NCBI GenBank assembly: GCA_965116115.1 | Contig: OZ220486.1 | Span: forward strand, 1,178,001 to 1,242,000 | Source of the DNA: JAPOXR01 sp965116115 | Lineage (GTDB): Bacteria > Pseudomonadota > Alphaproteobacteria > Rhodobacterales > Rhodobacteraceae | Direction of reading: 5' to 3' | DNA length: 64,000 bases | Shown: one piece after another, positions 17,607-26,491 of the stretch | How positions within the stretch are numbered: the first letter of the stretch is position 1 | How the letters are laid out: each line of letters opens with the position of its first letter | Notes under the pieces: generated by a model | The model's database searches: none | The model's input: only the letters and a program-made list of their open reading frames with translations | What the model was told of the DNA's origin: nothing | Made by a program: the position numbers and the translations under genes

Positions 17607-18908
17607 ATGAATGCTGCTGCGCCGCACACCCCGGAAGGCTACCGGATTCTTGATGCTGAGAGCCTGCGTGATCTGATGGCCGGTCTTCCGCTTGCCGGCC
17701 AACTCGGCGGCAGCAAGAACAGCTGGAACATTGAAGAAGTCGGAGACGGCAACCTGAATCTTGTCTTCTTGGTCAGGGGAAACGGCGGCATCGGATTCGC
17801 GGTGAAACAGGCTCTGCCCTATGTCCGCCTAGTCGGCGAAAGCTGGCCGCTGCCGCTTTCACGGGCCCATTACGAGCATTCCGCGCTTTCGCTTCAGGCA
17901 AAGCATGCGCCCGGACTCGTGCCGGAAATTCACCACTATGACGAAACGCTCGCACTGATCGTCATGGAGCTTCTGACCCCTCATATCATCATGCGCCACG
18001 GAATGATCGCGGGAACCGTCTACCCGAGATTCGCGGAAGATATTTCGACCTTCATGGCCGCAACCCTTTTCCGCACCTCGACGCTCGGTCTGGCGGCGGA
18101 CGAATTCAAGAGCCTGATCTCGCATTTCGCCGGCAACACGGCTCTCTGCAAGATCACCGAGGATCTCATATTCACGGAGCCCTACACTGCGGTCGAGAAC
18201 AATCGCTGGACCAGTCCTTGGCTGGACGGTCATGCCGCGCGGATTCGGCAGGACGCCGATCTCAAATGCGCCGTCTCGCGGCTGAAACTGAAGTTCATGG
18301 GATCGCCCGAGGCGATGATCCACGGCGATCTCCACACCGGATCGGTCATGCTCACACCGGGAGATACGCGTGTCATCGATCCGGAATTCGCGTTCATGGG
18401 GCCTATGGGATTCGACTCAGGCGCCTTGATCGCCAATCTTCTGCTGAATTATTTCAGCCAGATCGGCCATGAGAAGAGCAGCGGCGCCCGTGACGGTTAT
18501 CGCGCTTGGATCCTGAATACGGTCGAGGAGGTATGGACGCTGTTCCGCGGCAAATTCCTTCAAGAATGGAGAATGCGCGGCAACGGCGACGGATATCCGT
18601 CTGATCTGTTCGCCGACCCGCCCGGAGCGGCCGCTCTGGCCAGGGAGGGGGAAGCTTATATGGACCGGCTTTTCCAAGACACGCTCGGCTTCGCCGCAGC
18701 GAAAATGATACGCCGGATCGTTGGCCTCGCTCACAATATAGACTTCGAGAGCATTCAGAATCCCGAAGTCCGCGCGACCGCTGAGGCCAGATCTCTGACG
18801 CTGGCCCGCGACCTCATGGTCAACACGGCTGCCTATCGCGGCATTCCCATGGTCACTGACGCCGCGAGACGGATAAACGCGATGACCCCCGAACTGACGA
18901 ACGCTTGA
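17607..18908 (+). CDS. mtnK: 5-methylthioribose kinase
   Basis: This 433-residue enzyme phosphorylates 5-methylthioribose to the 1-phosphate in methionine salvage. I start at the ATG at 17607 (MNAAAPHTPEGYRIL) because AAGGGAG lies eight bases upstream; an ATG eight codons earlier lacks a site. The APH-like kinase fold is evident: VGDGNLNLVF glycine loop (about 53-62), AVKQALPYVR lysine strand, MHGDLHTGS-type catalytic loop (IHGDLHTGSVML) and the metal-binding IDPEFAFMGPMGFD. The length matches MtnK. The mtnA gene follows after 13 bases, forming the usual salvage pair. Confidence 0.95.
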   Translation: MNAAAPHTPEGYRILDAESLRDLMAGLPLAGQLGGSKNSWNIEEVGDGNLNLVFLVRGNGGIGFAVKQALPYVRLVGESWPLPLSRAHYEHSALSLQAKHAPGLVPEIHHYDETLALIVMELLTPHIIMRHGMIAGTVYPRFAEDISTFMAATLFRTSTLGLAADEFKSLISHFAGNTALCKITEDLIFTEPYTAVENNRWTSPWLDGHAARIRQDADLKCAVSRLKLKFMGSPEAMIHGDLHTGSVMLTPGDTRVIDPEFAFMGPMGFDSGALIANLLLNYFSQIGHEKSSGARDGYRAWILNTVEEVWTLFRGKFLQEWRMRGNGDGYPSDLFADPPGAAALAREGEAYMDRLFQDTLGFAAAKMIRRIVGLAHNIDFESIQNPEVRATAEARSLTLARDLMVNTAAYRGIPMVTDAARRINAMTPELTNA

Positions 18909-18921
18909 AGGGACCTGCGAC

Positions 18922-20028
18922 ATGAAGATCAACGGCGAACCGACCCGCACGATATGGCTGGCCGAAGACGGCCGGACAGTTGAGGTGATCGATCAGACGA
19001 AGCTGCCGTTTTCTTTCGAGATCCTGCGGCTCCGCAATGTCGAGGAGGCTGCGGCTGCCATTGAGCGCATGGTCGTGCGCGGAGCTCCTCTCATAGGCGC
19101 TGCAGCCGCATACGGGACTGCGCTCGCAATGGCGGCGGATCCGTCATCCGGCAATCTTGCCGCCGCTTGCGACCGGCTGCTCAAGACACGGCCGACGGCT
19201 GTGAATCTCCGGTGGGCAATCGGTGAGATGAAGTCATGCCTTTCGGATTGTCCGGAGGCGCGGCGCGAAGAGGAGGCCTACAAAAGGGCAGCGGAAATCT
19301 GCGACGAGGACGTTGAAATCAACGCCTCAATCGGCCGGAACGGCCTCGCTTTGATTGAGAAAGCCGCGGCGGCCAAACCAGAGGGTGAACCGGTCAACGT
19401 CCTCACGCACTGTAATGCCGGCTGGCTCGCGACGGTGGACTGGGGAACGGCGACGTCGCCGATCTATATGGCCCATGACCAAGGAATGCCGGTGCATGTG
19501 TGGGTAGATGAGACCCGCCCCCGTAATCAGGGCGCATCGCTGACCGCCTATGAACTGGGCCATCACGGCGTTTCCCACACCGTTATTCCTGACAATACGG
19601 GCGGCCACCTCATGCAGCACGGAAAGGTCGATCTTGTGATCACCGGGACTGACAGGACGACCGCTTCGGGTGATGTCTGCAACAAGATCGGGACTTATTT
19701 GAAAGCGCTGGCCGCCAAGGACAACAGAGTGCCGTTCTATGTCGCTCTGCCTTCGCCGACCATTGATTTCACTCTGTTTGACGGCGTCGCCGAAATCCCG
19801 ATCGAGGAGCGTTCGGGGGATGAAGTCGCCAAGATGACGGGCGTCGCCGAGGACGGCTCGGTTCAAACCGTCGATATCGTTTCCCAGGGATCCCCCGTGG
19901 CCAACTACGCGTTCGACGTCACGCCGGCACGACTCGTCACCGGTCTCATCACCGAGGCGGGGATCTGCGAAGCTTCGCGGGACGGGATCGCGGCGCTGTT
20001 TCCTGACCGGGCGGCGAACAGCGGCTGA
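18922..20028 (+). CDS. mtnA: S-methyl-5-thioribose-1-phosphate isomerase
   Basis: This 368-residue enzyme converts methylthioribose-1-phosphate to methylthioribulose-1-phosphate, the step after MtnK. It has the eIF2B-like fold with VRGAPLIGAAAAYG (52-65), catalytic Cys164 in THCNAGW and catalytic Asp244 in GTDRTTASGDV. Then come NKIGTYLKALAAK and the FYVALPSPTID segment. AAGGGA precedes the ATG by nine bases. The next steps of the pathway (mtnB, mtnC, mtnD) are not in this window. Confidence 0.95.
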   Translation: MKINGEPTRTIWLAEDGRTVEVIDQTKLPFSFEILRLRNVEEAAAAIERMVVRGAPLIGAAAAYGTALAMAADPSSGNLAAACDRLLKTRPTAVNLRWAIGEMKSCLSDCPEARREEEAYKRAAEICDEDVEINASIGRNGLALIEKAAAAKPEGEPVNVLTHCNAGWLATVDWGTATSPIYMAHDQGMPVHVWVDETRPRNQGASLTAYELGHHGVSHTVIPDNTGGHLMQHGKVDLVITGTDRTTASGDVCNKIGTYLKALAAKDNRVPFYVALPSPTIDFTLFDGVAEIPIEERSGDEVAKMTGVAEDGSVQTVDIVSQGSPVANYAFDVTPARLVTGLITEAGICEASRDGIAALFPDRAANSG

Positions 20029-20064
20029 TTCAGGGCGTCAGGGAAATTCCGCAGACTTCACAGG

Positions 20065-20580
20065 TCAAAGTGAGCGTCCGAGTTTTTCGGCCAAATCCAA
20101 CATTTTCCGATCCGCGGTTTCACGTTTTTCATAAGGACCGGGCATTCTGAAAGTTGTGAAACCTTCCCTCTTCAGACTCGATTCGCATTTGTCGGCGGCT
20201 GTGGCATAGACGAAAACAATGATCGGCTTCGGCTCTCCCAGTTCGCAAAGTCTTTGCACCAGATGTTGGGAGCCTTCGCGCATCTCAGCGCGGGATAAGT
20301 CCTTTGAGCTCGGCGACGGCCGTCGAACCATATCCGCCAGTCCAATACCCTGCTTAAATGCGGCTTCATCCTCTCTTCCGCTGACCAGCGAGGACACGAT
20401 CCCGTGCTTCTGCAGTCGTTGCCAAAGCAATTTGCCATGGCGTCCTTGATAGTAGTGTCCGGATTCAACTGATTTCGGTGCCGGGTTTATGCCGACCAAA
20501 ACCGCCCGAAGCCCGGGCCGGAGCAGTTCCTTCAAGGTCAAATGACGTTTCCCGTTGATTACGATGGTTTCTGTCGGCAT
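20065..20580 (-). CDS. Mug/TDG-family mismatch uracil-DNA glycosylase
   Basis: This 171-residue protein removes uracil or thymine from G-mismatched DNA if it acts like its family. The N-terminal active-site segment reads VGINPAPKSVESGHYYQG, followed by LWQRL and the GIGLADMVRRPSPSSKDLS segment of Mug-type enzymes. The C-terminal MPGPYEKR loop corresponds to the leucine/arginine wedge region. It is convergent with mtnA (36-base gap) and apparently monocistronic. The length fits the bacterial Mug family. Confidence 0.85.
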   Translation of the reverse strand: MPTETIVINGKRHLTLKELLRPGLRAVLVGINPAPKSVESGHYYQGRHGKLLWQRLQKHGIVSSLVSGREDEAAFKQGIGLADMVRRPSPSSKDLSRAEMREGSQHLVQRLCELGEPKPIIVFVYATAADKCESSLKREGFTTFRMPGPYEKRETADRKMLDLAEKLGRSL

Positions 20581-20747
20581 ATCTTCAAGCCTCCATGTTG
20601 CGATATATTTTCACTGTCCTTTATTCCGCTTCGGCAGGTTGGTGAAGGGTTGCCAGGAAACTGTTGTGGCCGCGGAGCGTTTCAGGCAGCCACGGTCCAG
20701 CGATCGCCGTGCTCAGCCGGTTTTGCGGAAAATCAAGTCCTGACCAG

Positions 20748-20885
20748 TATCCATGTTCCGATTCAAGGGCATTCCGGGAAAAATTCAGCTTTTATTTCCT
20801 CGCCTTTTTACACAGCTTTACTGGATTCATTCACAGAGGGTCCGCCCGTTCAGGAGGTCGCTTCCGCGGCGCGCGGATCTCCTGT
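20748..20885 (-). mobile_element. IS110 right-end remnant
   Basis: The sequence beginning CCATGTTCCGATTCAAGGGC (20751) matches the reverse complement of the right end of the complete IS110 copies, with AG before it as expected for a CT core. About 130 bases up to the GTTCAGGAGG box are recognisable. The transposase is gone. Confidence 0.6.
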
Positions 20886-21045
20886 CGTCTATAACTGCAC
20901 GCTGGCCATGGGCCGCATCGTCGGCTTCCGCCCGTCGAAACGGCAGCCGCTGTCGGGACCGCTCAAATGCTTCAAAGGAGATGACAAAATTAAGTTCGCC
21001 GTCTCGCTCATCGAAAGCACACAGTTAACACTGATAAAGTGAAAG
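20886..21045. other. short unassigned segment
   Basis: Between the IS110 and IS1634 remnants there is an open frame with TLAMGRIVGFRPSKRQPL that I could not assign. It is likely the end of a lost gene or IS passenger. Confidence 0.3.
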
Positions 21046-21960
21046 CCTTGAAGCCGTCCCTGTTCGACGAACGAGGTCTGGTTGAAATCACTTGTGAAGA
21101 GTTGTTTCCCGGAGAGCATCTCGTCGTTTGCCGGAACCCTTTGGTCGGCAAAGGAACGCTGCCAGTGCCGCGATGAGCTTCTGAACGCGGCAGAGGCCCG
21201 CCTGCGCTTGATCAAGGCCACGACCGGACGGGCGTGGCGCCCTCAAGGGCACCGTTGCGACCGCCCGCCGCGTCGACAAGGCTCTGGACAAGCACAAGAT
21301 GAGAAAGCATTTCACCATGACTGTCTGCGATGACGGCCTCACTCAGGGCCGGAACCGGGGAAACATCGCCGCCGAAGCCGCGCTCGACGGCTTTTATGTC
21401 GTGCGGACCAGCTTGCCGGAAACAGTGATGAGCGTCGATGAAACAGTCCGCTTATATAAGCGTTCAGCAAGAGTCGAACGGGCGTTCCGCGCCGTGAAAC
21501 CGTCGATCTGAAGGTTCGTCCGGTCTGCTGCCGTCTGGCAGACCGGGTGCGTGCGCATGTTCTGTCATGCATGCTCGCTATGTCGAACAACATATGCTGG
21601 AAGACCTGAAACCGATCCTGCTCCACGACGAAGACCGGCCGGTGCGGAAATCCGCCGCAGCCGGGCCGTCACTCGGCGCAAAGCGGCATCGAAACGTGCG
21701 TCCGGCGGCCTGCCGGTCTTCAGTTTCCACAGCCTCATGAAACACCACCTCGCCGGCTTCTTGAAAATGCGCATTGAATCGGCCTCGGAGGCCGCAGCGG
21801 AATTCGACATGTTCACGGCGCCGACAGCATTGCAGCAACAAGCATTCCAGCTCCCGGGAAACTGAATGCGCTGAAACCTGGCTGGCCAATCATCACCGAG
21901 TGTTGAAATGATTGAATGAATACAAACGCTTACAAAACCACTGTAAAAAGTCGGGTTAAT
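21046..21960 (+). pseudogene. IS1634 transposase remnant, C-terminal part
   Basis: This aligns with bases 54323-55250 of the other IS1634 copy: SLFDERG...EITCEELFPGE, IAAEAALDGFYVVRTSLPE, YKRSARVERAFRAVK, then the tail and right end. Deletions and frameshifts are frequent. The 5' half is absent. Confidence 0.8.
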
Positions 21961-22138
21961 GACAGGCTCCTCCGTCCTTGCCCGCCTTTCACGACCGGCC
22001 AGAACGGCACGACTTTCAAGCCTTTACACGCGCGCTCCGGATCTCTATGTTTGCTGAATAACAGGGAGCGCACCATGACGAAGGTCGCTGGCAGCACACT
22101 GAAGAGCGGCAAACAAGCCGCAAGCAGCAGGTGGCGTT

Positions 22139-22954
22139 GTGAAACAGGCCGATTCCGTTATGCTCGAATTGCGGATTCTGAAACATGGATACGGCATTGC
22201 CGCCGCCGACAAGCGGTTGTGGCCAAGTTCCGGTCGGGTTGAGCCTGCGAAGATGAAAGCGCGCATTGCGAGACTCGACACGTTATACGAGGTGGGGTTT
22301 TCGCGCCCGGCGTTCAGCCGCATCAGTTCGTTCGTTCAGATTATCGAACCGATACACGATGCGTTGATCCAGGAATTGATTATTCCCTCGGATGCGATCA
22401 GGGTCGAGAACGGCAATACCATAGATAGTTCTGTCGTCTCATTGAATTTAGCGTCGCCCAACTGTGTTATGGAAGCCAGATTGAACGGTTACCGGGCGCA
22501 TTTTTCCGAGATCCGGAACCCTGACGATTTAGAGTGTGCGAAAAAATGTATGAGACGTTTCGAATCTGCTGCGAGCGGCTTTCTGCAAGACGGCAGACCG
22601 GCGCTCTGGAAGTTGAGGGCTCCATTCTGGTTGGCCGTTGAAGGCGGAACCAATGCTACAGAACATATGATTCGCCAGCTAACCTGGCGCCCGAACGAAC
22701 GAGATCCATTTGAAATTGGCGCCACGGCAACCCGTTCCGTGGCAAAGTTTGACTCTTCGAACGAAGAAGAAGTTTGGTCAGCCGGAGTTCATCTCGATAA
22801 ATCAGCTATTCCCGAAGCCGATTTGTTCCTTGATGTTTATTCTGAATATGGTTCTGGATCGAGCTATGTTTCTTTTGACGACAAAGCGGAACATATTTAC
22901 AAAATTGTGAACACGGTCTGCGAAAAACTAGGCCTGATTCTGGAGTGGAGTTGA
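22139..22954 (+). CDS. uncharacterised protein, gene 1 of an unrecognised three-gene cassette
   Basis: The frame opens with GTG at 22139 or ATG at 22160; the convincing protein character starts around MKARIARLDTLYEVGFSRPAF. It is a soluble protein of about 235-271 residues, with no transmembrane segment or recognised catalytic motif. The C-terminal block LFLDVYSEYGSGSSYVSFD...IVNTVCEKLGLILEWS looks like a conserved core. The next gene begins three bases after the stop, and the third overlaps the second, so the three are probably co-transcribed. Base composition is AT-richer than the flanking IS debris, suggesting separate acquisition. I do not recognise the family. Confidence 0.6.
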   Translation: MKQADSVMLELRILKHGYGIAAADKRLWPSSGRVEPAKMKARIARLDTLYEVGFSRPAFSRISSFVQIIEPIHDALIQELIIPSDAIRVENGNTIDSSVVSLNLASPNCVMEARLNGYRAHFSEIRNPDDLECAKKCMRRFESAASGFLQDGRPALWKLRAPFWLAVEGGTNATEHMIRQLTWRPNERDPFEIGATATRSVAKFDSSNEEEVWSAGVHLDKSAIPEADLFLDVYSEYGSGSSYVSFDDKAEHIYKIVNTVCEKLGLILEWS

Positions 22955-22957
22955 TCA

Positions 22958-23596
22958 ATGCTATCGGCCGGATTGGCTTCTGAATTGCCTCCGCCAAAAA
23001 CGCCTCGGTCCATAGATCATCCTCACGAGGGCATGTCTCGGACCGAGATTTTGAACAGCGCATTTCTGCAAACGCCAACGCAGGCGCAATTGCGGCGGAC
23101 AGGCTCATCTGCACGGCCGCCTCTCGGATGGGTTGATTTTCAAGACAGGCATCTGCAGGGACAGGTGGGCGCCGAAGTGGCGAGGTCGGTGCGCCGGGAG
23201 AATACTCCAGTCACTGGAGAGGCAGAGGAACACGGATGGCTGAATAGCGCGGTTCAGGACCTCGCGGACTGCCCGGATGCCGCGGCCGAAGAAGGGCTGG
23301 ATAAGCCATCAGAGCTGGGACTGTCGAAGTCGGAAGCCGTGCTCATGGGTATATCGGGACTTGTGAAGGAGCAGCCGGACATATACCCGATGGAAGGGAG
23401 TGGCATTGTGATCGATCTGCGGAGTCCCGGTCGGTCAACCAGCGTGTTGATGGTGGTGGAGCGCGACGGAGCCGGGGTCCTGTTTTACCGGGCCAGCGGG
23501 AAGAAAGGGCGTGTGCGCGTCGATGACGCAGCGGAGTTGCCTAATCTTTTGAAGAAACTTGGTTTATCGACAGCGGAAGCGATGGAAAATCGATAG
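22958..23596 (+). CDS. uncharacterised protein, gene 2 of the cassette
   Basis: This 212-residue protein begins MLSAGLASELPPPKTPRS. The N-terminal half is polar and probably disordered. The C-terminal part (residues about 135-205: SGIVIDLRSPGRSTSVLMVVERDGAGV) looks like a compact beta-rich domain. There is no signal peptide or known motif. The TAG stop overlaps the GTG start of the next gene by one base (TAGTG), indicating translational coupling. Confidence 0.6.
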   Translation: MLSAGLASELPPPKTPRSIDHPHEGMSRTEILNSAFLQTPTQAQLRRTGSSARPPLGWVDFQDRHLQGQVGAEVARSVRRENTPVTGEAEEHGWLNSAVQDLADCPDAAAEEGLDKPSELGLSKSEAVLMGISGLVKEQPDIYPMEGSGIVIDLRSPGRSTSVLMVVERDGAGVLFYRASGKKGRVRVDDAAELPNLLKKLGLSTAEAMENR

Positions 23597-24072
23597 TGGA
23601 GGGGCCGAAGTCCAGAGAAATTCCCGATGCAATCCAACCAAGCGACCAACTGGGACGGGAAGCCAGATCACAAACCGAGGCGAGGAAGGCGCTCCGCAAG
23701 CAGAAAAGGGGTATGGTCGGACACGCCCGGATGACGGTGTTCAGACCTCCCGATAACGCCAGTGAAATATCGGTAAACCGAATGGGCTTTGCATCAGATG
23801 CCGAGATGGCCGAAATCGGGATACGGAACGCCGCCGCAGACAGGGGAAGGCTGTTCTGGGGTTGGTATATACTATCCGCCGGAGACATCGGGGCTGCCGG
23901 CTGTTCTGTCGAGCCGTCGCCGACCCGCGATAATCCCTATCATGCGGATATTGTTATGCCGGTAGCGCTTGGCGCTGAGGATCGGCGGGATGCGCTGACC
24001 GAGTATGCGAAGGATCTGTCGGACTGTGCGATATTTCGGCCGTGGGGGAGTTGGGTCGATGGAGTCGGATGA
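23596..24072 (+). CDS. uncharacterised protein, gene 3 of the cassette
   Basis: This 158-residue protein starts with GTG overlapping the previous stop. The C-terminal half MTVFRPPDNASEISVNRMGF through SPTRDNPYHADIVMPVALGAEDRR to CAIFRPWGSW looks like a conserved small domain with an NPYHADI motif. I recall similar short hypothetical proteins but no assigned function. No membrane segments are present. The IS1-type fragment begins just downstream, so the cassette ends here. Confidence 0.6.
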   Translation: MEGPKSREIPDAIQPSDQLGREARSQTEARKALRKQKRGMVGHARMTVFRPPDNASEISVNRMGFASDAEMAEIGIRNAAADRGRLFWGWYILSAGDIGAAGCSVEPSPTRDNPYHADIVMPVALGAEDRRDALTEYAKDLSDCAIFRPWGSWVDGVG

Positions 24073-24092
24073 TTCGGGCGTTTAGGGCCTGC

Positions 24093-24416
24093 CGGGAAAT
24101 ATTATATGTCGATCGGCAGAACCTGACCATGCGGATGGGGGTGCGGCGGTTCACGCGGCTGGCCAACGGGTTCAGCAAGAAGATCAAGAACCGCCTTTAC
24201 ATGCTGCCGCTCTACGTCTGCCGCTACAGCTTCTTGCGCATCCACAAGAGCCTGAAGGTGACGCCGGCAATGGCTGCGGGCATTGACTACCGGCTCCGGG
24301 ACATTGAGTGGATCGTCGGCCTCGTCGACGCGCGGGCACCGGCCCTGAAGCGTCCAAGCCCGACGCACGGAACACGATGCCGGAGACGCAACGACCCCTG
24401 CGGAGCTCCCGCATGA
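24093..24416 (+). pseudogene. IS1-type transposase C-terminal fragment
   Basis: The frame reads VDRQNLTMRMGVRRFTRL, then NGFSKK and IHKSLKVTPAMAAGI...LRDIEWIVGLVDA, the end of transposases annotated as IS1 family. The start and catalytic N-terminal part are missing. Confidence 0.65.
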
Positions 24417-24464
24417 CGACGGTGGAGGAAGCCATATCCGACAATGCAACAGGGTTTCAGGAAC

Positions 24465-24660
24465 CACAGACATTCCCCTCGTTTTCAAAATCCGCGAAGC
24501 TGACGATGTTCTTCTCTTCGAGCCAGCGTATGGCATTCACATCACCTTTCACGGTGCTCTTCTTCATGGCCTCGACGATACGCCGCTCCGTCGTGTCCTT
24601 ATGCTCCACGACCAGAAACCGGCCCGCGTCCATTTCGATGGCACAGCCTGCCCGCTAGCG
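24465..24660 (-). pseudogene. fragment with a PD-(D/E)XK-like C terminus
   Basis: On the minus strand the segment CAIEMDAGRFLVVEHKDT...VNAIRWLEEKNIVSFADF ends in a stop. The E-x-K strand (VVEHK) after an IEMDAGRF turn resembles the nuclease part of some helicase/restriction proteins. No start is visible, and upstream sequence does not continue the frame. The assignment is tentative. Confidence 0.4.
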
Positions 24661-24914
24661 CACGACCTTGGCCTTCCGCCACCGTTGAAATCATGAACCG
24701 GATCAGTGCCAGAAAGAGTGTCTGTGTCATTCTCCGATAGAAAGAGCCAATTGTCCGTCATGGTGAAGCCTCCCGCTATTGTCGGGAGCAAAAGGACGGC
24801 TGCGCCGCCAAAAGTCAAACTGAGACACTGCCGGACTGTTGCGAAGCCGCTCGGAGTCGTGAACACCCCATCCCCTCCCAGTTCAGGGGATGTCTTCCCA
24901 GTTATGACAATGTG
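24661..24914. other. region without a supportable gene
   Basis: A short minus-strand start (MTDNWLFLSENDTDTL) occurs near 24760 but runs into unrelated sequence. Nothing else was recognised. Confidence 0.3.
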
Positions 24915-25547
24915 CTATTGCTCGATTTGCTGTTCGATTTCCTGCTCAAGCACGGCACTCTGCACGAAGGTGCCCAAGGCCCGTACCGTCGAGTCATAAA
25001 TGGAACGGCGCCCTTCTCCGCTCCGGAGTGTAAGGACAAAGGCTGCTTCTTGAGGGCCGGCCTGACTATGGCGGCGCCAGCCGAACTGATAAAGATCACG
25101 CGTAAAAACGCGAGCGTAGAGGCGGAAAAACCTTCCCGTAAACTGACGCCCTTGTTTGCTGAAATCGGCGGAGTGGCGCCGGACCGGATACCACTTCTTC
25201 AGTTCGTCGCGCGCATCGTTCTCGCGGATGGTCGATTCCTTCATGGAGCCAAGAAGCGATTTCCATTCTGCTCCCGGTTTGTCCATATACTGAAGCGCTG
25301 TTTCCAGCCGCGAAGAGAAATAATTTGCGCCTGCAAAAGGAGAGACAAGGGGATTCAGCACCGCGGACAGACGTGCCTTTCCGAAGAGCCGGCCGTTGCG
25401 AACCAACTCCGGCGGGATGGGAATATGGTTCCAATAGTATGCCGTGCCGGGTTCCAATCGTGTGTGCCAGACCAAGGTCACACTGCCCGGCGCACAGCCC
25501 CACGGCATGTGGCCGCAGCTGCACCTGAGAAACATGTTGACAAGCAA
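24915..25547 (-). pseudogene. C-terminal fragment of an S8 subtilase (IetS-like)
   Basis: The frame gives LEPGTAYYWNHIPIPPELV, RLSAVLNPLVSPFAGANYFSS, LLGSMKESTI and FGWRRHSQAGPQEAAFVLTL, ending SIYDSTVRALGTFVQSAVLEQEIE. This is the conserved C-terminal domain of S8 peptidases that pair with an AAA ATPase, as in the IetAS plasmid-stability/defence pair. The catalytic domain and the ATPase partner are absent. The homologous part stops at 25547, exactly where the palindrome upstream of the AbiE genes begins, so acquisition or rearrangement of the AbiE module removed the 5' end. Confidence 0.75.
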
Positions 25548-25591
25548 ATAGACTGCGTTATATGTCCTTAGGACATATAACGCAGTCTATT
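25547..25591. promoter_or_regulatory. perfect 21-bp inverted repeat upstream of abiEi
   Basis: Two 21-base arms (left AATAGACTGCGTTATATGTCC) are perfectly complementary around a TTA spacer. The right arm ends 24 bases before the abiEi start. AbiEi-type antitoxins repress their own promoter by binding inverted repeats, so this is a likely operator. It could instead be the end of a mobile element. Confidence 0.65.
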
Positions 25592-25615
25592 GGGGATATG
25601 TCTCTGGATTGAACC

Positions 25616-26491
25616 ATGTCACGTTCTTCAAAACTAACTAAAGCAGGGCGGTATCTTGCCGGAATGTTGGAAGAAATGCGTCTGCCGGTAATCTCCCGCT
25701 ACGACCTGTCTTGCGCCATGCAGAAAATGTACGGCGACTCCGCGAAAGCTCTTCGGGTCCGACGGACGACTCCAGTTAAAAGTGACTTTGATCGGTTTCG
25801 GCGGATGTTGCTGCAAGCGTCCATAATCGTACCCGACCGAGATTATCGACGGCATTTTCGTGTAACGGCGGTTCCAGAACCGCCGGCTGATGAAATCGTC
25901 TGCCTGTCTGATCGCCTTTGCCATGTTTCCCATCTGTCAGCGATGCAGAGATGGGGACTCACCGACCGCGTGCCTAAGATGCTGATGATTACACGTTCAG
26001 ACGACCGGGGTGCTGTATTGCGGTTGAAAAAAATTATGGCTGCGGACAGTGCTGAGCCGTTGGTTCCGCTGAGAAATGTCGTTCACCCGAGCACGGTGCG
26101 CCGGTTGCCGGTTCGGATATGCAAAACCGCCCGTCCCGGGGCCTCAGTCAGGGCACAGGACAGTTTCATAAGGTTGACAACCATAGGGCAGACTTTTCTG
26201 GACATGCTGTGCCGGCCAGACCTTTGCGGAGGCATGCGGCACGTCATCGAAGTGTGGCAAGAACATGCGGAGTATCACCTGAACGCCGTTGTTCAGGCAG
26301 TGGATGAAGCCGATTCCCAGATTGCCAAGTGCCGGGCAGGCTACATCATCACTGAGGTTCTCGGTCTGAAGGACAAGCGGGTTGAAGCCTGGAAGATTGT
26401 TCGCCAGCGTGGCGGCAGCCGCAAACTTGATCCGTCCAGAGAATTCGCAACCGAACACTCGGAAGCCTGGATGATGTCCATCAATGTATGA
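25616..26491 (+). CDS. abiEi: type IV toxin-antitoxin AbiEi-family antitoxin
   Basis: This 291-residue protein is the antitoxin and likely transcriptional autorepressor of an AbiE abortive-infection module. The N-terminal region (1-80) looks like a winged helix. The C-terminal part carries the family hallmark TTIGQTFLDMLCRPDLCGGM (about 188-207) followed by HVIEVWQEHAEYHL and a helical end. The ATG at 25616 is the only good start. The stop overlaps abiEii by eight bases, so the two are translated together. A perfect palindrome lies just upstream. Host codon style is retained, with somewhat lower GC than the IS sequences. Confidence 0.85.
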   Translation: MSRSSKLTKAGRYLAGMLEEMRLPVISRYDLSCAMQKMYGDSAKALRVRRTTPVKSDFDRFRRMLLQASIIVPDRDYRRHFRVTAVPEPPADEIVCLSDRLCHVSHLSAMQRWGLTDRVPKMLMITRSDDRGAVLRLKKIMAADSAEPLVPLRNVVHPSTVRRLPVRICKTARPGASVRAQDSFIRLTTIGQTFLDMLCRPDLCGGMRHVIEVWQEHAEYHLNAVVQAVDEADSQIAKCRAGYIITEVLGLKDKRVEAWKIVRQRGGSRKLDPSREFATEHSEAWMMSINV

